NCBI GenBank assembly: GCA_900543155.1
Contig: UQQN01000010.1
Coordinates: forward strand, 1 to 39,398
Origin: an uncultured Prevotella sp.
Lineage (GTDB): Bacteria; Bacteroidota; Bacteroidia; Bacteroidales; Bacteroidaceae
Length of the DNA stretch: 39,398 nucleotides
Direction: 5' to 3'
The position numbers and the translations under genes were made by a program. The notes under the pieces are model-generated. The model searched no databases, was not told the DNA's origin, and saw only the letters and a program-made list of their open reading frames with translations. Positions 7,124-15,223 of this stretch are shown here, piece by piece; positions within the stretch are counted from its first letter, which is position 1; every line of letters starts with the position of its first letter.

Positions 7124-9943
7124 ATGAAATTCTGGGGATTGATCATAGGGGTACTGTTGCTATGCAATAACCTTTGGGCACAACAACCAAACACGAAACA
7201 AACCACTGCGGAGCAAACTACTGCGGAGCAAACTACGGCTGAGCAGCTATTCAATAAATTTAAAGCTGCTGCTCGCTTCGACTATAATTTTCCACGCGAA
7301 AAAGTATATTTGCATCTCGACAATTCAGCATACTTTGAAGGCGACACCATTTGGTATAAAGCCTATGTTGTACGTGCCTCCTCACTCAAGGCTACAACAC
7401 TGAGCAAGGTGCTTTATGTAGAACTGCTTAATGCCGACGGACAAGAAGTGTTGAAACAAACTCTGCAAATTGACAGTCTTGGTACTGCCCAAGGTGCTTT
7501 ATCATTGGCACTGCCAGTGCATGCCGGCTACCACGAAGTGCGTGCCTACACACGCGAGATGGTAAATTGGGGCACAGAGGCTTGTTTCTCGCGCGTAATT
7601 CCTGTATTTACGAGTAAGAATCCGCAACACAAACAAGCACAGACACTCAATAACGACATTACCCAACTCTCCATCCCCCAACCCGATGGTTACAATGCAG
7701 GCACATTAGGTAGTCCGCGTCCCTATGACATGAAACGACAAAGTGCTCGTTTGCTCGACTTTTATCCCGAAGGTGGAGCACGCGTTGAAGGGTGCGCACA
7801 ACGCATAGCCTTTAAACTGACCGACGGACGCGGTTTGCCCGTGGATGACACCCTAAAAGTGTATGATAGCAATGGCAAACTTTGCACCACCGCTCTTGCC
7901 GAACACGAAGGTATGGGCGACTTTGTGTTGCCTCCCCATTTTAACCAAGGCTATGCTACATTGGCTTCGGCACCCACTGCCGATAAAAAATCAGTTGAAA
8001 GCAAAAAACATTATCCCCTACCCGATGCCACAGGGCAATATGCCATGCTAACAGATGTTGAGGCTGACGGACTGGTAGTGCAAGTGGCAAGCGGCAAGCA
8101 CACACCCTTAGGACAACTATTGGGCTTGGCAGTGTTCAACCGCGAAAATGTGTGCTACTTCGACACACTCACCCTCGGCACTGCGCCCGAAGAACTCTTT
8201 ATTGAACGCCGCGCCTTGCGTGGTGGTGTCAATCGCATAGAACTCTTCAATGCTGAGGGCATTAGTCAAGCTACACGCATGGTGTGGGTTCCCTTTGAGC
8301 ATACCGATAGCATTCGTTTTGCACACATTGATGTAAAACAAAATGCTTTGGAATATGACGCTTACTCACCTGCTGTTTTATCCATTAAAGCACAAACAGC
8401 CACAGGCAAACCCTTAGCAGACTGCACCCTCTCGGTTGCCGTACGCGATGAAGCAGGCAACATTCTCTCTAATCGCGATGGGGGAATTGAGGGCTACATG
8501 CTCCTTGGCTCTGAAGTGCGTGGCTACATCCACCGCCCCGACCTCTACTTTGAACGCAACGACGCTGCACACCGACGCATGCTCGACTTGCTGCTTCGCG
8601 TACAAGGTTGGACTGCCAACACTTTTAACGTGATGTGTGGGGCCGAAAAATTTAATTTGCAACAGCCCATTGAGGAAAAACTTATTCTGCGGGGAACAAT
8701 TTACAAAGACAACGAAAAACAAACTCCATTCTCAGACATCAATTTAGATGTACGTGCCTATGCCTACGAAAACGGAAACATTCTGCCTGGCAGCATTGAG
8801 GGACAAGCCACTACCGACCACGAAGGCAAATTTGCTTTTGAGTCGAACGTAAACTATGAAGGCGAATACCTCACACAGTTTACCATGCGTGGGGGCGATA
8901 AAAATAAAAAAAAGTGGAGCCGACTAACCATAGACCGCTGGTTCTCGCCCAAGCCTCGTCCTCTCTTTACTCCCGAATTAACTTTGAACCTCTATGATGG
9001 GTCTGACAACCAAACGCGAATTTTGCTCAATGCTCACCCCGAAGCACCGCGCACCTTTGAGTGGAAGGACACTTTGCAGAAAAACGTAATAAACATTACA
9101 AAAACTGCCGAGGTTGTGGCAAAAGCTAAGCAAAAGTACAAAGGATTCACGGGTAACCGCTATACTTGGAAAGGGGGTGAACGTACAGGAATGAGGAAGA
9201 CTACAAAGTATTATGACGTGCAAAAAGAGTACGAACGCCTTAAGGACTTAGGTCGTGGGTCAAAAATCAGTATATTCGAGTTGCTAAGTCTGTTAGACGA
9301 GAAAGTCTCATTCGACCGCTACGACTTAATGGACAATAGCAGTTTAATTGAGAGGCTCAATGCCGAAGCAAACGAATTGAATAATAATTCTCCCAACGGC
9401 TCTGCTGCCAACAGCAATACAACCAATGGCAAAGCCAACGTGCAACAAAAGAAGGAAAGAATGGAAGATGTGGCACTCAGCACGGTGAATTACAAAGGTC
9501 ATGAAATGAAGGTGTATATTGACAACTCCGCCTCTTTAGGACAGTTGAGCGACTGCGAGTACTACAAGTCTATAGCCTTGGCGCGCGACAACAAAAGCAT
9601 CGACAACATTACGGGCAAGGAATATACAGTGAGCGAAAGTCTGTTTGAGTTATATCTCTACTCGCAACCCGATTCCTACCGAATGCGCAACCGCAAGGGG
9701 GTGGAATATCGCCATATTCAAGGTTTTAGCAGCCCCACTAAGTTCTTTGCTCCCAACTACCGCAAGTTTGCCCTACCCTCAGACAATGACACGCGTCGCA
9801 CACTACATTGGGCACCACAAGTCACTACTAACTCGGACGGAGAAGCCCACATTATTTTCTTTACAAATTCCCGAAAAGATGGTACGCTCGATATCAGCGT
9901 GCGAGGCATCACTCCTGAGGGTATTCTAATAGAATGGAACTAA
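7124..9943 (+). CDS. Exported MG2/alpha-2-macroglobulin-like Bacteroidetes protein
   Basis: The 939-residue product starts with a signal peptide (MKFWGLIIGVLLLCNNLWAQ), which fixes the start at 7124 rather than the longer frame opening at 7064. Residues ~27-41 contain three TTAEQ repeats. Then comes FPREKVYLHLDNSAYFEGDTIWYKAY, given here in part as FPREKVYLHLD, the signature of Bacteroidetes proteins with a macroglobulin MG2-like domain. A middle region (KPLADCTLSVAVRDEAG) looks like a carboxypeptidase-regulatory-like or Ig-like domain. The C-terminal part (YRKFALPSDNDTRRTLHW, ITPEGILIEW) matches the end seen in this group. These proteins are envelope or surface proteins, often near TonB-dependent systems, but no specific role is established. 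It ends at a bidirectional terminator shared with purT. Confidence 0.82.
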   Translation: MKFWGLIIGVLLLCNNLWAQQPNTKQTTAEQTTAEQTTAEQLFNKFKAAARFDYNFPREKVYLHLDNSAYFEGDTIWYKAYVVRASSLKATTLSKVLYVELLNADGQEVLKQTLQIDSLGTAQGALSLALPVHAGYHEVRAYTREMVNWGTEACFSRVIPVFTSKNPQHKQAQTLNNDITQLSIPQPDGYNAGTLGSPRPYDMKRQSARLLDFYPEGGARVEGCAQRIAFKLTDGRGLPVDDTLKVYDSNGKLCTTALAEHEGMGDFVLPPHFNQGYATLASAPTADKKSVESKKHYPLPDATGQYAMLTDVEADGLVVQVASGKHTPLGQLLGLAVFNRENVCYFDTLTLGTAPEELFIERRALRGGVNRIELFNAEGISQATRMVWVPFEHTDSIRFAHIDVKQNALEYDAYSPAVLSIKAQTATGKPLADCTLSVAVRDEAGNILSNRDGGIEGYMLLGSEVRGYIHRPDLYFERNDAAHRRMLDLLLRVQGWTANTFNVMCGAEKFNLQQPIEEKLILRGTIYKDNEKQTPFSDINLDVRAYAYENGNILPGSIEGQATTDHEGKFAFESNVNYEGEYLTQFTMRGGDKNKKKWSRLTIDRWFSPKPRPLFTPELTLNLYDGSDNQTRILLNAHPEAPRTFEWKDTLQKNVINITKTAEVVAKAKQKYKGFTGNRYTWKGGERTGMRKTTKYYDVQKEYERLKDLGRGSKISIFELLSLLDEKVSFDRYDLMDNSSLIERLNAEANELNNNSPNGSAANSNTTNGKANVQQKKERMEDVALSTVNYKGHEMKVYIDNSASLGQLSDCEYYKSIALARDNKSIDNITGKEYTVSESLFELYLYSQPDSYRMRNRKGVEYRHIQGFSSPTKFFAPNYRKFALPSDNDTRRTLHWAPQVTTNSDGEAHIIFFTNSRKDGTLDISVRGITPEGILIEWN
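7201..7245 (+). repeat. Three 15-bp tandem repeats encoding TTAEQ
   Basis: Three consecutive 15-bp units with small differences encode TTAEQ three times just after the signal peptide of the MG2-like protein. The unit length is a multiple of three, so gain or loss of units would keep the frame. Confidence 0.8.
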
Positions 9944-9959
9944 GGCGAATTTATCATGC

Positions 9960-10020
9960 AAAATTGCCATGCAGCAACAGACTAATAACTTACATTAATC
10001 TATTGCCGCATGGCAATTTT
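9960..10020. terminator. Bidirectional terminator between MG2-like gene and purT
   Basis: Perfect 13-bp arms (9960-9972 and 10008-10020; AAAATTGCCATGC and its complement) extend inward with one mismatch. The outer A/T runs provide T-tracts on both strands, as expected between two convergent genes. Confidence 0.8.
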
Positions 10021-10037
10021 ACATATTACGATATAAA

Positions 10038-11201
10038 TTACTTAACTTCTACGTAGCTTGCTAAGCGCTTAGCTTTATCTCTCACTTCATCGAGATTTGC
10101 ATCGAGGGGAGCATTGCATACAACCACACCCATACGGCGGTTTTTACGCGTTGTAGGCTTGCCAAAAATGCGAATATCAGCATCTTCTTCACAGGTGCGT
10201 TCAAGTCCGCTATATTGTGGTTGCTCGTTACTCTCGATAGGCGAAAGAATCACAGCACTAGCACCAATGCGCATCTGCTTAACACAGGGAATGGGTAAAC
10301 CAAGCACTGCACGCAAATGGAGTTCGAATTCATTAAAGTTTTGTGTACCAGCCAAAGTCACCATACCTGTATCGTGCGGACGGGGTGAAAGCTCTGAAAA
10401 ATACACGCCATTCTCATGGCTCAAGAAGAACTCAACGCCCCAAATGCCTGCACCCGTCAAGGCACGAGTAACCTTCTCTGCCATACGCTCAGCTTCAGCC
10501 AAATGTTCGGGTGCTATATGAGCTGGCTGAAAACTCTCGCGATAGTCACCACCCTTCTGCACATGACCAATGGGCGGACAGAATAAGGTAGGACCGTTTT
10601 TCTGCGTAACAGTGAGCAAGGTTATTTCGCTATCAAAGTGAATAAATTCTTCAATAATAACCTCCTGAATGTCGCCACGACTACCATCCATCGCATACTT
10701 CCAAGCATGCTGCAAGTCAGCCTCAGTCTTTACAAGCGACTGACCTTTGCCTGATGATGACATCAAAGGCTTCACAACACAGGGGAAACCAATTTCCTTT
10801 GAGTGCGACACCAACTCATCATACGACTTGGCATAAAAATATTTTGCCGTTTTTAGACCGAGTTCTTTAGCTGCCAAATCACGAATAGCCTTACGGTTCA
10901 TTGTAATGTTTACGGCACGCGCAGAAGGCACCACCTGTATACCCTCTTGCTCAAATTCATAGAGGCGCTCCGTACGGATTGCTTCAATCTCGGGCACGAT
11001 AAGGTCGGGATGATGTTTTTCTACCACACGTTCCAAGGCTTCGCCATCGAGCATAGAGAAAACCTCGAATTCGTCTGCCACCTGCATGGCAGGAGCACCT
11101 GCATAGGCATCGCAAGCAATCACATGCTGACCCAAGCGTTGGGCTGCAATGGTAAATTCTTTACCCAGTTCGCCTGAGCCAAGAAGCAATATCTTTTTCA
11201 T
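10038..11201 (-). CDS. purT: Formate-dependent phosphoribosylglycinamide formyltransferase
   Basis: PurT uses ATP and formate to formylate glycinamide ribonucleotide, a folate-independent version of the third step of purine synthesis. The 387-residue length is normal for the family. The N-terminus has the preATP-grasp motif MKKILLLGSGELGKE; the ATP-grasp domain follows with KPLMSSSGKGQSLV (phosphate loop, near residue 153), IIEEFIHFDSEITLLTV, and GVEFFLS plus SELSPRPHDTGMVTL for metal and nucleotide binding. The gene is alone on its strand. A -7 box at 11299-11306 and a hairpin in the leader lie upstream, while the downstream end shares a terminator with the MG2-like gene. Confidence 0.95.
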   Translation of the reverse strand: MKKILLLGSGELGKEFTIAAQRLGQHVIACDAYAGAPAMQVADEFEVFSMLDGEALERVVEKHHPDLIVPEIEAIRTERLYEFEQEGIQVVPSARAVNITMNRKAIRDLAAKELGLKTAKYFYAKSYDELVSHSKEIGFPCVVKPLMSSSGKGQSLVKTEADLQHAWKYAMDGSRGDIQEVIIEEFIHFDSEITLLTVTQKNGPTLFCPPIGHVQKGGDYRESFQPAHIAPEHLAEAERMAEKVTRALTGAGIWGVEFFLSHENGVYFSELSPRPHDTGMVTLAGTQNFNEFELHLRAVLGLPIPCVKQMRIGASAVILSPIESNEQPQYSGLERTCEEDADIRIFGKPTTRKNRRMGVVVCNAPLDANLDEVRDKAKRLASYVEVK

Positions 11202-11250
11202 TTTTAAGGAGAAAATAAGTTGTTGTGTGAAATAGAAAAAAGAAGGACAA

Positions 11251-11278
11251 AGCGTTTGAAACGCACGTCAAACGCTTC
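11251..11278 (-). promoter_or_regulatory. Perfect 10-bp hairpin in the purT leader
   Basis: AAGCGTTTGA and TCAAACGCTT pair perfectly around an 8-nt loop. On the minus strand the stem is followed by a pyrimidine-rich run ending in TTTTTT, so it could end the transcript of the small ORF at 11413-11574 or act as an attenuator of purT, whose ATG is 50 nt downstream. It could also be an operator. Confidence 0.45.
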
Positions 11279-11298
11279 GCAGTTTCTTATTTTTAGGG

Positions 11299-11306
11299 CA
11301 AAGTTA
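11299..11306 (-). promoter_or_regulatory. -7 box for purT
   Basis: TAACTTTG on the minus strand fits TAnnTTTG and is followed by GC. A start near 11292 would give a leader of ~90 nt that contains the 11251-11278 hairpin. No -33 TTTG is seen at the usual spacing. Confidence 0.4.
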
Positions 11307-11412
11307 CACTTTATATGCTTATTATAATAATAAATGCGCAACAAATTTCTAAAAAATCTATACCACGAACTTACGATTCACTGTTTTGTGAAAGTGTTTT
11401 TTAAAAAGGACG

Positions 11413-11574
11413 TCAGTTCACTACATTCTTCTCAATAGCCTCGGCTATCGTGCTTGCCATAGTGCGTGCCAAATCTTCGTTGTGTGCTTCAGCATCATAA
11501 AAACGCGCAAATGCCATGACATAAGCAAGTTGTTTACTGTTAGGACTGCTTTTGTGAGGAGTAAAATGGGGCAT
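11413..11574 (-). CDS. Possible small protein of 53 residues
   Basis: An ATG-to-TGA frame encodes 53 residues beginning MPHFTPHKSSPNSKQLAYVM and ending EAIEKNVVN. Its composition is ordinary for a soluble helical protein (AFARFYDAEAHNEDLARTMA), unlike the AT-rich noncoding sequence on both sides, which is the main reason to list it. I recognise no family. It could share a transcript with purT, which starts 212 bp downstream. No promoter was identified. The 285 bp between this ORF and the tRNA promoter (11575-11860) are very AT-rich and show no gene. Confidence 0.4.
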   Translation of the reverse strand: MPHFTPHKSSPNSKQLAYVMAFARFYDAEAHNEDLARTMASTIAEAIEKNVVN

Positions 11575-11860
11575 AGGCTGTTAGGAGTTTGAATTTTTCA
11601 AAAAAGAAGGATTCAATGTTTTCAAATAAGATGTATCAAAGTGGCATAAAATGTTTGTTGTAGCACATTTTTTTCAACCACCTTTTGACTTTATAACGCA
11701 CTAAATCGCATTTTATTTCATTACGCTCTAAAAAAAATACATTTTTCTCCCATTTTTTTATTATTCATTTTTCTTTTTGATTTTCAGCATATTTAGCTCA
11801 CAATACTCACTTATTCAAAATAAAAAAATGCATTTTTGAACAAAAAAGTTTCGCTAAAAG

Positions 11861-11891
11861 TTTGGAGGTTCATAAAAAAGTAGTACCTTTG
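11861..11891 (+). promoter_or_regulatory. Consensus Bacteroidetes promoter of the tRNA gene
   Basis: TTTG at 11861-11864 and TACCTTTG at 11884-11891 are separated by 19 nt, a complete match to the TTTG/TAnnTTTG promoter. Transcription would start near 11898, about 34 nt before the mature tRNA. Confidence 0.8.
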
Positions 11892-11931
11892 CACTCGCAA
11901 ACGAGAAACAACGACACTCACAACGCCAAAT

Positions 11932-12005
11932 GGCGCGATAGCTCAGATGGTTAGAGCGCATGATTCATAATCATGAGGTCGACAGTTCAATCCTGTCTCG
12001 CGCTA
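11932..12005 (+). tRNA. tRNA with CAT anticodon, probably elongator tRNA-Met
   Basis: A full cloverleaf can be drawn: acceptor arms 11932-11938 and 11998-12004 (first pair G-U), D stem GCTC/GAGC, anticodon stem CATGA/TCATG with loop TTCATAA (anticodon CAT at 11966-11968), T stem GACAG/CTGTC with loop TTCAATC, and discriminator A at 12005. CCA is not encoded. The initiator type is excluded because there is no C1-A72 mismatch and no GGG/CCC pairs in the anticodon stem. CAT could also belong to the lysidine-modified tRNA-Ile2, which the sequence alone does not rule out. Confidence 0.9.
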
Positions 12006-12010
12006 CTTCA

Positions 12011-12046
12011 ACAGACAATTACATTTTTGTAGTTGTCTGTTTTTTG
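12011..12046 (+). terminator. tRNA terminator
   Basis: Thirteen-bp arms (12011-12023 and 12028-12040) with one mismatch and a very short loop are followed by TTTTTT. This is a typical intrinsic terminator 5 nt after the tRNA. Confidence 0.85.
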
Positions 12047-12140
12047 TATTTATATTCTCGTTATGAATCAGAGAAGCATTTTAAAACGATGTATTGTATT
12101 GGGAAATAGTGATGTAAAAACTTGTAAGTATAATATTTCA

Positions 12141-12148
12141 TACATTTG
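12141..12148 (+). promoter_or_regulatory. -7 box of the small hypothetical gene
   Basis: TACATTTG matches TAnnTTTG. It overlaps a TTG codon at 12146 that could extend the frame upstream, so it decides the start in favour of the ATG at 12164. Confidence 0.5.
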
Positions 12149-12163
12149 CAAAAAATAAAAATC

Positions 12164-12394
12164 ATGAGAGGTATTTCATATTGTGCAATAGCTTACGCAC
12201 ATTCAATAGGATTCGATACTGCTATGCAGGTTGGAACATTTAATGGTTGTCCGCTATATATTTGCAAATTTCTTCATGCAAAAGAAGAACCTTGTACTGG
12301 ATTTCCACAATACGTTATTGTAAAAAATAAAGAAGCTATTCCTCTTACGTTGGAAGAAACAATGATTATTTTAAGAGCAAGGCGCAAAATATAA
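12164..12394 (+). CDS. Small hypothetical protein, 76 residues
   Basis: The product begins MRGISYCAIAYAHSIGFDTA and has a soluble, mixed alpha/beta look with four cysteines and a C-terminal basic helix (ETMIILRARRKI). A segment reading GFPQYVIVKNKEAIPLT looks like a well-ordered beta-hairpin. No family is recognised. The start is set by the -7 box that ends at 12148, which leaves a leader of only about ten nucleotides. The gene sits alone between the tRNA and a tandemly duplicated noncoding segment, whose first copy begins at its stop codon. Confidence 0.6.
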   Translation: MRGISYCAIAYAHSIGFDTAMQVGTFNGCPLYICKFLHAKEEPCTGFPQYVIVKNKEAIPLTLEETMIILRARRKI

Positions 12395-12419
12395 TTTTTT
12401 ATTATTATCTTTGCAACAG

Positions 12420-12492
12420 AATTGGAAAAGGTGGTATGACTCCTAATGGCGAATGTATTGAGCGCCACTGGACATATCACCTTCATTTTTTT
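12420..12492 (+). ncRNA. Predicted small structured RNA, copy 1
   Basis: A -7 box TATCTTTG (12406-12413) would start transcription near 12420. The RNA would fold with an outer stem 12428-12438/12473-12483 (11 bp, one G-U) and an inner stem GGCG/CGCC (12448-12451/12463-12466), and end in the seven T residues at 12486-12492. So the unit is promoter, ~70-nt RNA and terminator. An ORF of 45 codons from 12436 exists but is not kept in copy 2. No -33 box is apparent. Function unknown. Confidence 0.5.
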
Positions 12493-12594
12493 ACTTCACC
12501 CGAATGTTGTAAGGTATTTCTATTCCATTTTTACAAATTTCTGTTTTGCAGAGCAAAACGTAAAATGTAATTTTTATTATTATCTTTGCAACAG

Positions 12595-12665
12595 AATTGG
12601 AAAAGGTGATATGATTCCTAATGTCGATATATTGAGCGACGCTGGACATATCACCTTCATTTTTT
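12595..12665 (+). ncRNA. Predicted small structured RNA, copy 2
   Basis: A -7 box TATCTTTG (12581-12588) precedes a hairpin with a perfect 11-bp outer stem (12603-12613/12647-12657) and an inner stem GTCG/CGAC (12623-12626/12637-12640), followed by TTTTTT. Relative to copy 1 the second inner pair changed from G-C to T-A on both sides, and the loop lost one base. The matching ORF is cut to 18 codons, so selection seems to be on structure. Confidence 0.5.
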
Positions 12666-12721
12666 AACTTCACCCGAATGTTATAAGGTATTTCGATTCC
12701 ATTTTTACAGACTTCTGTTTT

Positions 12722-12863
12722 GCAGAGCAAAATATACTTTTTTGCTTTGCTCTGCGTTCGGTTTGCACGACTTTGCTTCGCCAAGTTAGGCGGCACCTCA
12801 GCAGAACAAAGCAAAAAAATATACTTTTTTGCTTTGCTCTGCGTTCGGTTTGCACTAACTTTG
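12722..12863 (+). repeat. Hairpin repeat element carrying the lptF/G promoter
   Basis: A 38-bp direct repeat (12731-12768 and 12818-12855) forms the right arm of two successive hairpins: 12722-12731 with 12746-12755, and 12801-12818 with 12825-12842 (17 of 18 pairs). The outer arms AAGTTAG (12783-12789) and CTAACTT (12855-12861) also pair. The second unit (12781-12863) is the same kind of element as the array at 39054-39398, in the opposite orientation relative to the window and the same orientation relative to the gene it precedes. Confidence 0.8.
12833..12863 (+). promoter_or_regulatory. Consensus promoter of the lptF/G-ribBA operon inside the hairpin repeat
   Basis: TTTG (12833-12836), 19 nt, TAACTTTG (12856-12863) is a full match to the Bacteroidetes promoter and lies 26 nt before the ATG. 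The first copy of the same arm has GACTTTG in place of the TAnnTTTG box, so only the copy next to the gene is intact. Confidence 0.75.
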
Positions 12864-12889
12864 CACAATAATTATATCATCACACTAAA

Positions 12890-15118
12890 ATGACCATCAT
12901 TAAGAAACTCGACTTGTACATACTCAAAAAGTTCTTGCTTATATTTGCTGGAGCGTTCTTTGTGGTACTCTTCGTTTTTATGATGCAATTTACTTGGCGA
13001 TATGTAGACGAATTGATAGGTAAAGGACTTTCGCTCGACATATTGGCTAAGTTCTATTGGTACATGGCCATCACATTGGTGCAGCAAGCACTGCCATTGT
13101 CTATTCTGCTCACCTCGCTCATCACTTTTGGTAATATGGGTGAGTCGTTCGAATTGTTGGCAATGAAAGCAGCGGGCGTTCCGCTCATCCGCATTATGCA
13201 ACCATTGGCACTGTTTGCCCTCTTTGCTACAGGAGCTTCGTTTTATTTTCAAAATGATGCATCGCCTAAAGCACAGATGGAACTGCGCACACTGCTATTT
13301 AGCATGAAAGAACAATCGCCTGCAGTAGAAATTCCAGAAGGCGTGTTCTATAATGGAGTGCCGAACATCAACATCTTTGTGCAACGCAAAAACACAGAGA
13401 CGGGCATGCTCTATCAAACCATTATCTATAAAACCGATCAAGGATTTGACCATGCACAGATTGTATTGGCTGACTCTGCACGATTAGAGATTACACGTGA
13501 CAAACTACACCTGAAACTCGATTTGTGGAACGGCGAACAATTTGAAAGTTTAGAGTCTACGGGCAGTAATAACATGATGGGCAATGGGGCACACGAACCT
13601 TTCGACCGCGAAACCTTCTTATACAAGACGTTATTGATTGATTTTGACAGCAACTTTAACTTAATGGATAAGAATATGCTTGCGGGCATGCCGTCTGCCA
13701 AAAATATGCGACAGATTGAGCAAAGTGTTGACTCTATGAATGCAGAACTCGACTCTGTGGGCAGACAATCATATAAAGAGGCAAGCGCCATCTATTACAA
13801 ACGTCCACGATTGGAGGCAAAAGATAGTATTGCACTGCTAAAAATGTGGCAAGCACATGCAGCAAAAAAAGCGCTCAACTTCGACACGCTTACCTCAAAA
13901 GTTGGTGCCACACGCATGCAAATGGCTAAGCAACAGGCATTAGGCAATGCCAGAAGCATTGTTTCGGACCTCGATTGGAAGGGTACAAATACCGAATTAG
14001 AAGAGCGAAACATTCGTAATCACTGGGTAGAATGGCACAATAAGTTTACCTACTCATTGGCTTGCTTACTCTTCTTCTTTATCGGTGCGCCCCTCGGAGC
14101 CATTATTCGCAAAGGCGGTTTAGGTATGCCTACAGTCATTTCGGTGGCTATCTTTATTGTGTGGTACATTATTTATACTTCAGGTATGAAGATGGCACGC
14201 GATGGTTCGGTAAATATGGTATTGGGTATGTGGATTAGCTCCATTATCATTGCCCCATTTGGCGTGTTCTTTACATACAAAGCAAATAAAGACTCTGTGG
14301 TATTTAATACCGATGCTTATCGCAATTTCTTTAACCGCTTATTTGCCCTACGCACACATCGCCACATATACCGCAAGGAGGTGATTATTGACGATCCCCG
14401 ACTCGATATATTGCCTGGTGAAATTGAGGCTTTAAAACAAAGTTGCATTCAATATGGCGAACGCAAGAAATTGCTTTTAGCGCCGAGCTATATCAACACG
14501 TTCTTCCGCTATACTCCCGACTTGGAAGTTGAGGAAATTAACGACCGAATGGAGGCTATTGTCGATGAACTTTCGAATAGCCGTAATCGTTTGGTGTTGG
14601 GCGAACTTAACCGAATGCCAATTATCTTTGTTTACCAACACACCACCCCATTCCACAGCAAAGCACTCAACATTGCTGCTGGTGTGATATTCCCCATCGG
14701 TTTGGTGTTGTGGATACGCATTTGGCGTTTCCGTTTGCGCCTATATCGCGATATGCGAACCATTATACGCACTTGCAACCATTTGCAAACACTGATTCAA
14801 GATGGTACGATGACCGAAGACGAGGATGCCGAAAGCACAAAGAAGGTATTAAATGGTAACAATTGGCACACCAACAAAAAATGGTTGATTGCCCTTATCA
14901 TAGCACTCGCAGTCTGCGGAGGTGGTTATTGGGGTTGGAATGCTTGGAAACGATATCGCATAAAGCGGTATATACAAGAGCATGGTGAAATCACTCCGAA
15001 CACTCCGAAAGATATGGAAAACAATGCCACCATTAACTTTGAAAATGCTGGCAGTGGTCCTACCCCCGTACGCCAACTTAAACTACCCGAAAAAGCCCCT
15101 GATGCAGGAGCACAATAA
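12890..15118 (+). CDS. LptF/LptG family permease (YjgP/YjgQ type)
   Basis: This is a membrane component of the lipopolysaccharide export ABC system, which with LptB pulls LPS from the inner membrane towards the LptC-A-D bridge. The 742-residue protein starts LDLYILKKFLLIFAGAFFVV, the usual first membrane helix, followed by two more helices to about residue 115, a periplasmic domain (~120-380), and the second helix cluster (SLACLLFFFIGAPLGAIIRK, conserved in the family, to about 465). It is longer than the enterobacterial proteins (~360) because of a C-terminal extension with two further hydrophobic segments near 590 and 665, as is usual in Bacteroidetes. Whether it plays LptF, LptG or both roles cannot be decided. 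ribBA follows. Confidence 0.9.
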   Translation: MTIIKKLDLYILKKFLLIFAGAFFVVLFVFMMQFTWRYVDELIGKGLSLDILAKFYWYMAITLVQQALPLSILLTSLITFGNMGESFELLAMKAAGVPLIRIMQPLALFALFATGASFYFQNDASPKAQMELRTLLFSMKEQSPAVEIPEGVFYNGVPNINIFVQRKNTETGMLYQTIIYKTDQGFDHAQIVLADSARLEITRDKLHLKLDLWNGEQFESLESTGSNNMMGNGAHEPFDRETFLYKTLLIDFDSNFNLMDKNMLAGMPSAKNMRQIEQSVDSMNAELDSVGRQSYKEASAIYYKRPRLEAKDSIALLKMWQAHAAKKALNFDTLTSKVGATRMQMAKQQALGNARSIVSDLDWKGTNTELEERNIRNHWVEWHNKFTYSLACLLFFFIGAPLGAIIRKGGLGMPTVISVAIFIVWYIIYTSGMKMARDGSVNMVLGMWISSIIIAPFGVFFTYKANKDSVVFNTDAYRNFFNRLFALRTHRHIYRKEVIIDDPRLDILPGEIEALKQSCIQYGERKKLLLAPSYINTFFRYTPDLEVEEINDRMEAIVDELSNSRNRLVLGELNRMPIIFVYQHTTPFHSKALNIAAGVIFPIGLVLWIRIWRFRLRLYRDMRTIIRTCNHLQTLIQDGTMTEDEDAESTKKVLNGNNWHTNKKWLIALIIALAVCGGGYWGWNAWKRYRIKRYIQEHGEITPNTPKDMENNATINFENAGSGPTPVRQLKLPEKAPDAGAQ

Positions 15119-15223
15119 AAAATTCTATATTGCGAAAGCGCTTGTATCACAAAATAAATACAAGACGCACCAATAAGGAATTCTCGCTATAAGTTGAACA
15201 ATAAAAACTACGCATACATAAAA

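Larger units (their letters stand above)
12384..12731 (+). repeat. Tandem duplication of a ~175-bp noncoding segment
   Basis: Copy 1 (about 12384-12559) and copy 2 (about 12563-12731) are highly similar over their whole length. Both contain a TATCTTTG box, a long hairpin followed by a T-run, a conserved tail starting TTCACCCGAATGTT, and an end reading TTTTGCAGAGCAAAA. Copy 1 starts at the stop codon of the 76-residue gene. Differences include a one-base indel in a hairpin loop and a compensatory change in its stem, which suits an RNA more than a coding sequence. Confidence 0.8.

Noticed and set aside
12491..12868. Minus-strand ORF of 125 codons across the duplicated segment
   Set aside because: Its translation repeats itself because it runs over direct repeats and hairpins; it crosses the predicted RNA terminators and the lptF/G promoter.
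11932..12890. Genomic island inserted at the tRNA
   Set aside because: No integrase, no repeated tRNA 3' end and no cargo genes were found; the tRNA has its own intact promoter and terminator.
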